Program-made: the position numbers and the translations under genes
In this document: positions 9,733 through 17,618 of the stretch, one piece after another
How positions within the stretch are numbered: position 1 is the first letter of the stretch
Layout of the letters: each line of letters opens with the position of its first letter
Notes under the pieces: generated by a model
What the model saw: only the letters and a program-made list of their open reading frames with translations
What the model was told of the DNA's origin: nothing
Database searches by the model: none
Assembly (NCBI GenBank): GCA_002282015.1
Contig: NCIJ01000006.1
Span: 1-64,000 of the forward strand
Origin: Sulfuricurvum sp. 17-40-25
GTDB lineage: Bacteria > Campylobacterota > Campylobacteria > Campylobacterales > Sulfurimonadaceae
Length of the DNA: 64,000 bases
Direction: 5' to 3'

Positions 9733-10638
9733 ATGGTGTTTTCTCGTAATCTTTTCGGTATTTCATCCTTTCTTCCTATTTTTGATGCTCATGATGCTCT
9801 GTTTGAACAAATTTTTCTTAATTCCCCAACCGCATTATGTGTAACCGATACCGACGGTATCATACAACACGTAAATCAAGCGTTCATAACGCTAACAGGA
9901 TACACTTCCAATGAGTTAATTGGGAACAACCACTCTTTGATGAAATCCTCCAAAAATGATTCCGATTTCTTTCAACATTTTTGGAAGAAACTTCTAGATA
10001 ACAATAATTTTAACGGGAATATCTGGAATCAACACAAAGACAGCCATGATGCATTGCACTCTATTACTATTACCCCTATCTCTCTAGACAAAGCCTACTA
10101 CCTCAGTACTCATATTGATATCACCAAAGAAGTAGCACTTCAAGAAAGAAACCATCATCTAGCCTATCACGATCCTCATACGGGATTAGCCAATCGTTCA
10201 TTGTTCGAAGACCGTCTATCCCATGCCATCGATAATGCAGTCCGTATTGGGAACAGTGTTGGAATACTCTATTGTGACCTCAATGAATTCAAACAAATCA
10301 ATGATGAATTCGGCCATGCGATAGGAGATCAGGTACTCACAGAGGTTGCCAATCGGCTTCAATCCTATTTTCGCGCTAATGACACCGTAGCACGTTTTGG
10401 AGGCGATGAGTTTGTCATCATCATCGAACATATTAAAGACAATACACAACTCATAAAGATGGCAGAGGAATTAAAGGATAAGATTAAAGCACCAATTGCC
10501 GAGTTAAATCTCTGCGTCAGTACCAGTATCGGCATTGCCTGTTTTCCGCAAGACGGCCTTACCAAAGATCAGCTTCTCCACATTGCCGATGATAGAATGT
10601 ATCACAGTAAAAATCAGTTTTATGGACTGGTTAGCTAA
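9733..10638 (+). CDS. PAS-GGDEF diguanylate cyclase
   Basis: 301 residues. A PAS domain (about 23-135, FLNSPTALCVTDTDGIIQHVNQAF) precedes a GGDEF domain (about 140-301) with an intact active-site motif GGDEF at 223-227 (ARFGGDEFVIII). An RxxD inhibitory site (Arg214-Ala-Asn-Asp217) lies five residues ahead, so the enzyme should make cyclic di-GMP from two GTP and be product-inhibited. No membrane segment or EAL domain. The PAS domain probably senses an intracellular signal or a bound cofactor; which one cannot be read from sequence. Preceded by a good Shine-Dalgarno (AGGAAGG). Confidence 0.92.
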   Translation: MVFSRNLFGISSFLPIFDAHDALFEQIFLNSPTALCVTDTDGIIQHVNQAFITLTGYTSNELIGNNHSLMKSSKNDSDFFQHFWKKLLDNNNFNGNIWNQHKDSHDALHSITITPISLDKAYYLSTHIDITKEVALQERNHHLAYHDPHTGLANRSLFEDRLSHAIDNAVRIGNSVGILYCDLNEFKQINDEFGHAIGDQVLTEVANRLQSYFRANDTVARFGGDEFVIIIEHIKDNTQLIKMAEELKDKIKAPIAELNLCVSTSIGIACFPQDGLTKDQLLHIADDRMYHSKNQFYGLVS

Positions 10639-10662
10639 AACCTCTATTAATATTCGTTATAC

Positions 10663-10668
10663 TATAAT
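10663..10668 (+). promoter_or_regulatory. -10 box TATAAT before the MBL-fold gene
   Basis: Perfect TATAAT, 31 bases before the ATG at 10700. No clear -35 box, which is usual for Campylobacterota sigma70 promoters. Confidence 0.5.
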
Positions 10669-10699
10669 CAATCTATAACTATATCACGAGCGAGAAAAT

Positions 10700-11476
10700 A
10701 TGGACTACATCGAATTTTTAGGAACCAGCGGAACGCGAACTCCTAATCAAGGGACAACGTGTTTACGTGTTTCAAAACATTGTGTCATTGATGCAGGAAA
10801 CCTTATTAATGCTCTTGGAGATGATGTGTTTACCATTGAGCATATCTTTTTGACCCATTCACATCTCGACCATATTATCGATATCCCCTTTCTCGCTGAT
10901 CTTTTTGTTACTCAACAATCCATATCACTCAAAATATATGCCCTCAAAGAGACTCTCGATGACTTACGCCAATTTATTTTCAATCATCGAATATGGCCCA
11001 ACTTCGAAGAAATCAATCTAATAGGCCATACCGATAAAACGATTGAACTCATCGAAATTAATCTGGATCAAAAATATACGATTGACGACGTCACTCTCAC
11101 TCCTTTTAAAACAAATCACACCGATGGGAGTTGTGGTTATCTCATTGAAAAGAATGCTAAAGGGATGCTTTTTACAGCAGATACGTATAAATGCCCAAAA
11201 ATATGGGAAATCTTGGATCAAAACCCACACATTCACACACTTGTCACGGAAGTCTCCTTTCCCTCAAGTTTTGACAAACTCGCCTCCGATAGTAAACATC
11301 TAACTCCAACACTGTTAGAAGATGAATTAAAACAATCTAAACGCAATGATTTTACCGTCTATGCAATGCATCTAAAAACACTCTTTGCCCCCACCATCAT
11401 CCATGAATTAAAAAATATGAAGCTTCTTCTTAACGGAGGTCGTGTTTTACATGATAGTGATAGGATTGATTTTTAG
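10700..11476 (+). CDS. Metallo-beta-lactamase-fold hydrolase, class II cyclic nucleotide phosphodiesterase-like
   Basis: 258 residues. It begins with the FLGTSGTRTPNQGTTC pattern typical of class II cAMP phosphodiesterase-like MBL proteins. The metal-binding motif HxHxDH is at 53-58 (HSHLDH), with further likely ligands His140 (TNHTDG) and Asp161 (FTADTYK) and a late His in YAMHLK. The known relatives hydrolyse 3',5'-cyclic nucleotides; RNase Z-like nucleases share the fold and cannot be excluded. It follows the diguanylate cyclase but has its own -10 box. Cytoplasmic; no signal peptide. Confidence 0.75.
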   Translation: MDYIEFLGTSGTRTPNQGTTCLRVSKHCVIDAGNLINALGDDVFTIEHIFLTHSHLDHIIDIPFLADLFVTQQSISLKIYALKETLDDLRQFIFNHRIWPNFEEINLIGHTDKTIELIEINLDQKYTIDDVTLTPFKTNHTDGSCGYLIEKNAKGMLFTADTYKCPKIWEILDQNPHIHTLVTEVSFPSSFDKLASDSKHLTPTLLEDELKQSKRNDFTVYAMHLKTLFAPTIIHELKNMKLLLNGGRVLHDSDRIDF

Positions 11477-11526
11477 TATATGGCATGTTAAATGCTTTAA
11501 ATAGCTAAATAATCAAAGGGTCTTCT

Positions 11527-11934
11527 ATGCTATTTTCATGGTCAAATACAAATCTCGGCGGTAAAATTATTCTCATCTCTACTGTTATCGCAACCATAAG
11601 TATGTTTCTACCATGGGTTGACATGGTAACTCGCTATACAACTGGCTTCCAAGAGTATGCTTTCGCATTATTATTACTTTATATCTACCCCGTAGTACAA
11701 ACCATTCGAAATCAATCCATATCTCTTGTTTTCGGAAGTCTCACTTCTATTATTGCAGCTGTTGCAGCAGTAGCATTTATGGAATACAAAACGATCCCAT
11801 TTGAAGGGGTAAACTTATGTTTTGCAGGTCAGGGAACCTATCTTTTCTTTGCAGCATCAGTATTCCTATTTGCCGGGATACTAAAATATAAACCTGCACC
11901 ACTCACAGCTGTTGAGAGTGCTGAAATACAATAG
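11527..11934 (+). CDS. Small integral membrane protein, unknown function
   Basis: 135 residues with about four hydrophobic helices (near 12-30, 42-58, 63-85 and 98-120). I do not recognise a family with confidence. It has a short N-terminal cytoplasmic part (MLFSWSNTNLGGK) and a hydrophilic C-terminus. Its stop codon is 18 bases from the stop of the convergent haem-protein gene. The RBS is AAAGGGTCTTCT. No neighbour gives a clear functional clue. Confidence 0.6.
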   Translation: MLFSWSNTNLGGKIILISTVIATISMFLPWVDMVTRYTTGFQEYAFALLLLYIYPVVQTIRNQSISLVFGSLTSIIAAVAAVAFMEYKTIPFEGVNLCFAGQGTYLFFAASVFLFAGILKYKPAPLTAVESAEIQ

Positions 11935-11952
11935 AGATGCTCCTAGTGGGCT

Positions 11953-12237
11953 TTACTCTTTTTCTTTGAAGTGGTAATATTTCTTATTTAAGTATACCGC
12001 CACGTCATGTTCATCCTCATCAAACCACTGCGCATCATTTTCAATCTGGCACGCAGAGACTCTTCCTTGTATTTGTAAAAATGTTTTTGATTTTCTAATT
12101 TTTTTATCTTTAAAGTCTTCAACATTGTGGCACTCCATGCATTTAGCATTGTCAAAAAGCTTTTTACCCTTTGTCATGTCTGCATACCCACAGGTACAGA
12201 ATAACACTGAAAACGCGATCGTTATGAATCTAGTCAT
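11953..12237 (-). CDS. Small monohaem c-type cytochrome-like protein
   Basis: 94 residues. An N-terminal signal peptide (about 1-19, hydrophobic IAFSVLFCTCGYA) directs it to the periplasm. One haem-c site CMECH (Cys33, Cys36, His37) follows. There is no methionine after residue 34, so the usual distal Met ligand is missing; His or an open sixth position is possible. An extra Cys lies in SACQIEN. The protein resembles small class I cytochromes or sphaeroides haem protein-type proteins; the partner is unknown. Confidence 0.7.
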   Translation of the reverse strand: MTRFITIAFSVLFCTCGYADMTKGKKLFDNAKCMECHNVEDFKDKKIRKSKTFLQIQGRVSACQIENDAQWFDEDEHDVAVYLNKKYYHFKEKE

Positions 12238-12388
12238 ACTATTTTCCCTTTTTTAAATACGTAAGAACTCTTTGATATCATTAAGTGAGTATTTATCAAA
12301 GCTATACCCTATAATAATATAAGAAAATACTATATAAATAAATAAAATTCTTTTATTGATTGTCTAAAAAAAGAAAGGAAGATTCATC

Positions 12389-12465
12389 TGGTGCGCCATG
12401 CAGGATTCGAACCTGCGACCTACAGCTTAGGAAGCCGTTGCTCTATCCAGCTGAGCTAAAAGCGC
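12389..12465 (-). tRNA. tRNA-Arg (CCT anticodon)
   Basis: Full cloverleaf on the minus strand: acceptor GCGCTTT/ATGGCGC, D-arm GCTC..GAGC, anticodon loop TTCCTAA (CCT), T-arm GCAGG-TTCGAAT-CCTGC, discriminator A and encoded CCA (12391-12389). One T-T mismatch lies in the acceptor stem (pair 6-67). Confidence 0.95.
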
Positions 12466-12579
12466 ATTAAATTATTAGCGAATACGTGAAATTTTAACTA
12501 AAACATTTCTAAATAAAGATAATAAAAACTAAGAGTGTGTTTTGTAAAAGGATGATTGTAGTTTTAATGGAAAGAGTTG

Positions 12580-12597
12580 TAGATGGTGGCGAGAGAG
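12580..12597. repeat. 18-bp direct repeat, left copy (att-like tRNA 3'-end fragment)
   Basis: TAGATGGTGGCGAGAGAG, identical to 14063-14080. The right copy covers the 3' end of tRNA-Met including its CCA; this left copy has no tRNA attached. The two copies bracket the two toxin-antitoxin modules. The rest of 12466-12685 shows no gene. Confidence 0.8.
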
Positions 12598-12685
12598 TCT
12601 ACCATTTAAGACCTATTTTATGGGTTTATTTGACTATACAAAAAAATATACCCCTAAAAATTATTGCTTAGAGAGTATATCATTA

Positions 12686-12955
12686 CTATTTCTGCTTCCA
12701 CTCATTCTGATTGAAAATACCCAAAATAAGAATGACTTCATCATCGATCAAATAAGGGACAGTGTAACCTTTATGGACTAATTCACGATAGCCATCTTCG
12801 CTTAAGCGTCCTTTACTCGGATGTTCAATTAGCTTTTCGATGGCAGATTGTAAATTACGGTTAAATGCTTTGGCAGCACTTTTTTTGTCTTTAGCGATAT
12901 AATCGATGATCTCACCTAACTCATTCTCAAAACGACTACTTCGTCTGATCCTCAA
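12686..12955 (-). CDS. RelE/ParE-family toxin
   Basis: 89 residues, the usual length for the family, with the typical start (MRIRRSSRFENELGEIIDYI), a KAFNRNLQSAIEKLIEHPSKGR central helix region and a C-terminal strand set (YTVPYLIDDEVILILGIFNQ). The family includes gyrase poisons (ParE) and ribosome-dependent mRNA nucleases (RelE); which one applies cannot be decided from sequence alone. Its start overlaps the antitoxin stop by 4 bases, so the pair is translationally coupled with the antitoxin first. Confidence 0.82.
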   Translation of the reverse strand: MRIRRSSRFENELGEIIDYIAKDKKSAAKAFNRNLQSAIEKLIEHPSKGRLSEDGYRELVHKGYTVPYLIDDEVILILGIFNQNEWKQK

Positions 12956-13179
12956 TGGCTATCCATTTCATCAATCCGTTTATCCATACTATCCCAAAAA
13001 TCTTGATCGAGTGGATATGTCTCCATCTTCCCACTTTTGTATTCTTCTACTCGGCGTTTGACTTCATCAGCATACCATGGGCGTGAAGATTCAACTTCTA
13101 CAGCATCTTTGGGTAGCGTTTTCAAAAACGCCATGACTTGATCGGCAAACCTATCTTTGACATTTATGGTCATTGTCAT
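12952..13179 (-). CDS. Antitoxin of the ParE/RelE-type module
   Basis: 75 residues, acidic (many Glu/Asp), with a short N-terminal segment (MTMTINVKDRFADQVMAFLKTLP) that could be a DNA-binding or dimerisation part and a charged, probably flexible C-terminus (DSMDKRIDEMDSH) of the kind that wraps the toxin. The call rests mostly on position: it precedes and overlaps the toxin gene. An alternative start at the second Met (MTINVK) is possible. Confidence 0.75.
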   Translation of the reverse strand: MTMTINVKDRFADQVMAFLKTLPKDAVEVESSRPWYADEVKRRVEEYKSGKMETYPLDQDFWDSMDKRIDEMDSH

Positions 13180-13268
13180 TGTTACCCCTTTAATATATCA
13201 TTGTAAAAATTATAGCACTTTTTACGTTATGCCCAATATTTCATTAGTCATAAATTTGATCTTAATTA

Positions 13269-13622
13269 TCACGCTCCAAGCAATGATTCATAAGGTACAT
13301 GTAGCTTAGCGTGAAGATTACGAATCATTGCAATAGAAAGTTGGCGTTTGTGATTTAGCACTTCAGATACTTTAGATCGTGATCCGATAATTGAAGTTAA
13401 ATCTTTTGGCTCAAGTCCCATTTGTTCCATTCTAAATTTAATTGCTTCTACTGGATCACATACTGGCATTGCATAGTGTTTAGCTTCGTATACCTCTACC
13501 AATGTAACGAGGATATCAAGTTCATCCCCTTCTGCTGTTCCAAGTTGGGCATTCATTAGCTGATCAATGCGTACCAATGCCACATCATAATCATTTTCAG
13601 TTCGAATAGGAAAAATGTTCAT
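13269..13622 (-). CDS. HigA-type antitoxin, HTH transcription regulator
   Basis: 117 residues, COG5499-like. The N-terminal half (FPIRTENDYDVALVRIDQLMNAQLGTAEGDELDILVTLVEVYE) is typical of HigA antitoxins. The C-terminal half has a helix-turn-helix (EQMGLEPKDLTSIIGSRSKVSEVLNHKRQLSIAMIR). It should bind and neutralise HigB and repress the operon. It lies 2 bases after the toxin gene; toxin-first order is usual for higBA. Confidence 0.88.
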   Translation of the reverse strand: MNIFPIRTENDYDVALVRIDQLMNAQLGTAEGDELDILVTLVEVYEAKHYAMPVCDPVEAIKFRMEQMGLEPKDLTSIIGSRSKVSEVLNHKRQLSIAMIRNLHAKLHVPYESLLGA

Positions 13623-13624
13623 CT

Positions 13625-13918
13625 TTATATCTCCTCTGCGTTTATTTTGTCATATTGGGCATGCGTACCAACAAATCGAACATACACTGTACTGTATGGA
13701 TAGTTTATCTTTACAATCAAACGATATTTGTTCCCACCGATATTGAATACTACACGATTATCCCGTAAAAAGCTGGCAGTTTTATACTGAGACTTAATAT
13801 CCTGTGGCGACTGCCATGAAGCTTTCATTGCCTCAGCATACCATCCTGCTAACGGATTCATTGAATCGGAATGAATATTCCAAAAATCTTGCAATGTTCG
13901 CTTGCTGATGACTCTCAT
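13625..13918 (-). CDS. HigB-type toxin, mRNA interferase
   Basis: 97 residues from the ATG at 13918 (MRVISKRTLQDFW), the normal family start; the frame is open upstream to 13945 but those extra codons are not typical. The HigB signature is clear: TLQDFWNIHSD, LAGWYAEAMKASW, VVFNIGGNKYRLIVKINY and VYVRFVGTHAQYDKI. The family cleaves mRNA on the ribosome. First gene of a toxin-antitoxin operon with higA. Confidence 0.9.
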   Translation of the reverse strand: MRVISKRTLQDFWNIHSDSMNPLAGWYAEAMKASWQSPQDIKSQYKTASFLRDNRVVFNIGGNKYRLIVKINYPYSTVYVRFVGTHAQYDKINAEEI

Positions 13919-14062
13919 AAAAGTATTATAGCAGATATTTCCCATTTTGGGAAATATCTCTTAAGTTAAAAAATATTAAAGAGCAAGTAGATCCAACGAA
14001 AGTATATTTCAGTGAATTTTTAAGCAAATCTAGTGTTTATTTTAGTTTATGAAGGGAATTTA

Positions 14063-14080
14063 TAGATGGTGGCGAGAGAG
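14063..14080. repeat. 18-bp direct repeat, right copy (tRNA-Met 3' end)
   Basis: TAGATGGTGGCGAGAGAG, same as 12580-12597. It covers the last bases of the tRNA-Met acceptor strand, the CCA and four flanking bases, the usual target of tyrosine integrases. Confidence 0.8.
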
Positions 14081-14143
14081 GGACTCGAACCCTCGACCTC
14101 CGGCTTATGAGACCAGCGCTCTAACCAGCTGAGCTACCTAGCC
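14067..14143 (-). tRNA. tRNA-Met (CAT anticodon)
   Basis: Cloverleaf on the minus strand: acceptor GGCTAGG/TCTCGCC, D-arm GCTC..GAGC, anticodon loop CTCATAA, T-arm GAGGG-TTCGAGT-CCCTC, discriminator A and encoded CCA. The acceptor stem has a T-C mismatch (pair 4-69) and a terminal G-T. CAT could also be an initiator or a lysidine-modified Ile tRNA; the 5' sequence fits elongator Met best. Confidence 0.9.
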
Positions 14144-14159
14144 ATCTATTCTTGTGTAG

Positions 14160-14165
14160 AGTATA
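14160..14165 (-). promoter_or_regulatory. -10 box TATACT before tRNA-Met
   Basis: TATACT on the minus strand, ending 16 bases before the tRNA 5' end. No good -35 at 17 bases. Confidence 0.35.
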
Positions 14166-14263
14166 ACAAGGTCGAAATTATAGTGATAGATAACTTATTA
14201 TTACCTAAAAGATAAAACTTTTTTTAAACAATATAGATATGCAAAAAATACTACGCTAAAATA

Positions 14264-14280
14264 ACTCATATTAATTGAGT
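14264..14280 (+). promoter_or_regulatory. Degenerate CIRCE-like element before groES
   Basis: ACTC-N9-GAGT, the inner core and spacing of the HrcA-binding CIRCE element (TTAGCACTC-N9-GAGTGCTAA), but the outer arms are poorly conserved. It ends 17 bases before the -35 box. It may be chance. Confidence 0.22.
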
Positions 14281-14297
14281 CGATAGGACTAAAGTTA

Positions 14298-14326
14298 TTG
14301 ACAATTAATGTGTTCTTGTGTACAAT
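14298..14326 (+). promoter_or_regulatory. Consensus sigma70 promoter of groES-groEL
   Basis: TTGACA (14298-14303), 17-base spacer, TACAAT (14321-14326), 38 bases before the groES start. A consensus -35 is uncommon in Campylobacterota and fits a strongly expressed operon. Confidence 0.8.
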
Positions 14327-14364
14327 CTCCAACTATAAAATTAATCACAATAGAAGGAAATACT

Positions 14365-14628
14365 ATGAACTTTCAACCGCTTGGAAAACGTGTATTGGTC
14401 CAACGTCTCGAAGAGGCAACTACCACTGCATCAGGTATCATCATCCCTGACAATGCAAAAGAAAAACCTTCACAAGGTACTGTTATCTCTGTCAGTACAG
14501 AAGTTGAAAATGTTAACACAGGCGACATCGTCGTATTTGGTAAATATGCTGGAAATGAGCTTTCATTCGAAGGTAAAACCTATTTGGTCATCGAAACGGA
14601 TGATTTATTCGGAATTATTAAACAATAA
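14365..14628 (+). CDS. groES: Co-chaperonin GroES
   Basis: 87 residues, the normal length, starting at [14 protein letters not shown]; the AGAAGGAA Shine-Dalgarno at about 14352 fixes this start over an upstream in-frame ATG. The mobile loop ([23 protein letters not shown]) and C-terminal [12 protein letters not shown] are typical. It forms the heptameric lid of GroEL in the cytoplasm. groEL follows after 24 bases in the same operon. Confidence 0.98.
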   Translation: MNFQPLGKRVLVQRLEEATTTASGIIIPDNAKEKPSQGTVISVSTEVENVNTGDIVVFGKYAGNELSFEGKTYLVIETDDLFGIIKQ

Positions 14629-14652
14629 CCCTATCATATTAAAGGAAACACA

Positions 14653-16281
14653 ATGGCAAAAGAAATACATTATTCAGACGACGCTCGTAACAAATTAGCA
14701 GCGGGTGTACAAAAGCTCACAGATGCAGTCAAAGTAACAATGGGACCACGTGGCCGCAATGTTCTTATCCAAAGAAGCTACGGTGCTCCAATGATCACCA
14801 AAGACGGTGTATCGGTTGCTAAAGAAGTAGAGCTTAAAGACCCGCTTGAGAACATGGGTGCACAGCTTGTAAAAGAAGTGGCTTCTAACACTGCGGATGA
14901 AGCAGGTGATGGTACCACTACGGCAACTATCCTTGCCAACGCTATTTTCAAAGAAGGTCTTCGCAATATCACAGCAGGTGCCAATCCAATCGAAGTCAAA
15001 CGCGGTATGGACAAAGCAACCGAAGCAATTTTGGCAGAACTAAAAGGAGCTTCTCGTATTATCAATGATAAAAAAGAGATCGCTCAAGTAGCAACTATCT
15101 CTGCAAATTCTGATGAGCGTATCGGTGCAATGATCGCAGAAGCTATGGACAAAGTAGGCCGTGATGGTGTTATCACTGTTGAAGAGGCAAAAGGGATCAA
15201 TGATGAGCTTGATGTTGTAGAGGGTATGCAGTTTGACCGTGGTTACCTCAGTCCTTATTTTATCACCAACAGTGAAAAGATGACGGTTGAATTAGATCAT
15301 CCATTTATCCTTTTATTTGATCAAAAAATTTCAAATCTTAAAGATTTGCTTCCAGTACTAGAGCAAGTACAAAAAAGCTCACGCCCTCTTCTTATCATCG
15401 CAGAAGACGTTGACGGTGAAGCATTAGCGACATTGGTTGTTAACAAACTTCGTGGTGTATTGAATATCACTGCGGTTAAGGCTCCAGGATTTGGTGATCG
15501 TCGTAAAGCAATGCTACAAGACATCGCTGTATTGACTCACGCTCAATTGATCAGCGAAGAGATCGGACGTACTCTAGAGAGTGCAACTGTTGCAGATCTT
15601 GGTCAAGCATCTCGTGTTGTTATCACTAAAGACAACACCACTATCGTTGATGGTGCAGGAGAGAAAGAAGCAGTATCTTCACGTATCAAAGAGATCCGTA
15701 CTCAAATCGAAAGTACAACTAGCGAATACGATAAAGAAAAACTTCAAGAGCGTCTTGCAAAACTTGCAGGCGGTGTTGCCGTTATCAAAGTTGGAGCTGC
15801 TACAGAGACTGAGATGAAAGAGAAAAAAGACCGTGTTGATGATGCTCTTTCAGCAACCAAAGCAGCAGTCGAAGAAGGAATCGTTATCGGTGGTGGTGCG
15901 GCTCTAATTCGTGCCGCAGCAAAAATAACGCATGACTTAACAGGCGATCAAAAAATCGGATGGGAAATCATTCTTCGTGCGATCACTGCTCCTGTCAAAC
16001 AAATTGCTGAGAATGCAGGGTATGATGCAGGTGTCGTAGTAAATACAATCGTATCATCAACCAATCAAAACCTAGGCTTCAATGCGGCAACAGGTGAATA
16101 CGTTGATATGTATGAAGCGGGAATCATCGATCCTCTTAAAGTAGAGCGTGTTGCCCTTACAAACGCAACATCGGTTTCAAGTATGCTTTTAACAACGGAA
16201 GCTACGATTCATGAGATCAAAGAAGATAAGCCAGCAATGCCTGACATGAGTGGAATGGGAGGAATGCCTGGGATGATGTAA
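14653..16281 (+). CDS. groEL: Chaperonin GroEL (Hsp60)
   Basis: 542 residues. Clear family landmarks: [10 protein letters not shown] near the start, the ATP-binding [11 protein letters not shown], the intermediate-domain [13 protein letters not shown] and a Gly-Met-rich tail ([11 protein letters not shown]). It folds proteins in the cytoplasm in ATP-driven cycles with GroES. RBS AAAGGAAACACA. A stem-loop follows the stop codon. Nothing unusual in length or motifs. Confidence 0.99.
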   Translation: MAKEIHYSDDARNKLAAGVQKLTDAVKVTMGPRGRNVLIQRSYGAPMITKDGVSVAKEVELKDPLENMGAQLVKEVASNTADEAGDGTTTATILANAIFKEGLRNITAGANPIEVKRGMDKATEAILAELKGASRIINDKKEIAQVATISANSDERIGAMIAEAMDKVGRDGVITVEEAKGINDELDVVEGMQFDRGYLSPYFITNSEKMTVELDHPFILLFDQKISNLKDLLPVLEQVQKSSRPLLIIAEDVDGEALATLVVNKLRGVLNITAVKAPGFGDRRKAMLQDIAVLTHAQLISEEIGRTLESATVADLGQASRVVITKDNTTIVDGAGEKEAVSSRIKEIRTQIESTTSEYDKEKLQERLAKLAGGVAVIKVGAATETEMKEKKDRVDDALSATKAAVEEGIVIGGGAALIRAAAKITHDLTGDQKIGWEIILRAITAPVKQIAENAGYDAGVVVNTIVSSTNQNLGFNAATGEYVDMYEAGIIDPLKVERVALTNATSVSSMLLTTEATIHEIKEDKPAMPDMSGMGGMPGMM

Positions 16282-16305
16282 TCTCCCAAGCTTCTAAAGT
16301 GCGAA

Positions 16306-16327
16306 TTTCATACCTTAGGGTATGAAA
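16306..16327. terminator. Hairpin between groEL and the opposing microprotein gene
   Basis: TTTCATACC-TTAG-GGTATGAAA: 9-bp perfect stem with a TTAG loop, 25 bases after the groEL stop and 10 bases beyond the stop of the minus-strand gene. It could stop transcription in both directions; the T tract on the plus strand begins about 13 bases later. Confidence 0.6.
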
Positions 16328-16336
16328 ACTATCTGC

Positions 16337-16474
16337 TTACTTTTTTTTACCTTTATTCTCTTTTTTTTCTTTCTTCTTATACTCTTTGATATGTTTTTTT
16401 ACTTCTTGTTTTAGTTCTTTTTTTAACAAGTTTTTCACTTGCTTCTTAACCATTGTTTTCATTTTATTACTCAT
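16337..16474 (-). CDS. Lysine-rich microprotein (45 residues)
   Basis: Small gene starting MSNKMKTMVKKQVKNLLKKE and ending ENKGKKK; 20 of 45 residues are Lys, with interspersed Glu and few hydrophobics, giving a strongly basic, probably helical or disordered chain. A good Shine-Dalgarno (AAAAGGATTACC) precedes the ATG. The reading frame is kept through a very A-rich stretch without an internal stop, and the stop lies just before a terminator-like hairpin. No family recognised. RNA, DNA or ribosome binding is a guess from charge. The 302-base gap between groEL and the TerC-like gene holds only this and the hairpin. Confidence 0.6.
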   Translation of the reverse strand: MSNKMKTMVKKQVKNLLKKELKQEVKKHIKEYKKKEKKENKGKKK

Positions 16475-16583
16475 TGGTAATCCTTTTAATATTGGGATAC
16501 AACCATCATAGTCTATAGCTGCTTAATCTTTCTTTTGTTATTTAGTATTAAATTATGCTCTCAGCAGCTATGATTCAACATCC

Positions 16584-17561
16584 TTACGCGTTTAATACTT
16601 TTCTATTTTCCCAAACAGAATGGCCAAATGCAATAGCGATCAATCCAATACCAATCGTACCGGTAACCACTTCCTCGATATGAACCGTGATTTTCATAAG
16701 CATAATAACCGCCAAAATCCCGATTGCATAGTGAGCACCATGTTCTAAATAGCGAAATTGCGAGAGTGTTTTGTGTTCAACAAAATAAATCGTCATACTC
16801 CGTACAAACATCGCCCCAACACCCAACCCGATCATAATGATAAAAATATTACTCGTAAGCGCAAATGCTCCGATAACCCCATCAAAACTGAAACTCGCAT
16901 CCAACACTTCCAGATAAATAAATCCTGCAATACCACTCTTAACCGTATCCGATGAAAGAAAATGGTCTAACATACCCAATAAGGAATGCAATAAGATTCC
17001 GTACATAAAGGCTAACACGACCCCAAAATCCTGCGTTATATTTCCAAGAACAATCCCGACTATGATAGCAGTGATGAGTTCGATGTTTGCAACTCCTGAA
17101 AACTTTTCTACTATTTTAGAACCCTCTACAAACGTTACCCATTTAACATCTCGCGCTTCAAAGAAAAAATCCAAAAAGACCATCAATAAAAAAGCACCGC
17201 CAAAAGCAAAGATAATCGATTCTGTCGATTTCAAAACCGTTTCATACCGAGCAGGTTCATTCATAGCCACCTGTAATGTCTCAATCATACCCATGCCCGT
17301 CACCATCGCAACGATTGCCAAAGGAAAGACCAAGCGCATACCAAAAACGGCAATAGGAATACCGTAGAGAATAAAACGTTTCTGCCAAATAGGTTCCATG
17401 GTATCCAGTACTTTTGCATTCACAACCGCATTGTCAAATGAAAGAGAGACTTCTAAAATAATAAGTAAAAATGTAATATAGATAGCAGCAAGCCCACCAA
17501 GGTAAAAAGAAGCAATCAGGCCCAGTGCCATAATCACAAAAGAAGAGTAAAAGTAGCGCAT
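16584..17561 (-). CDS. DUF475/TerC-family integral membrane protein
   Basis: 325 residues with about eight to nine membrane segments. The family pattern ISLSFDNAVV-type acidic motif is present twice (EVSLSFDNAVVNAKVL near 37-52 and EVLDASFSFDGVIGAFAL near 220-240), as in TerC-like transporters. These are linked in other bacteria to metal ion (Mn, tellurite stress) handling; the substrate here is not known. A single gene with its own upstream region; the next gene upstream on the same strand is 57 bases away. Confidence 0.85.
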   Translation of the reverse strand: MRYFYSSFVIMALGLIASFYLGGLAAIYITFLLIILEVSLSFDNAVVNAKVLDTMEPIWQKRFILYGIPIAVFGMRLVFPLAIVAMVTGMGMIETLQVAMNEPARYETVLKSTESIIFAFGGAFLLMVFLDFFFEARDVKWVTFVEGSKIVEKFSGVANIELITAIIVGIVLGNITQDFGVVLAFMYGILLHSLLGMLDHFLSSDTVKSGIAGFIYLEVLDASFSFDGVIGAFALTSNIFIIMIGLGVGAMFVRSMTIYFVEHKTLSQFRYLEHGAHYAIGILAVIMLMKITVHIEEVVTGTIGIGLIAIAFGHSVWENRKVLNA

Positions 17562-17618
17562 ATAACACCTTATGAAAACAAGATGTAGGATTATAATGAA
17601 TGTAGCCTATTAATAGCG

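Noticed and set aside
12466-12685. A second tRNA gene at 12580
   Set aside because: Only the 3' terminal 14 bases plus flank match tRNA-Met; no T-arm, anticodon or D-arm follows.
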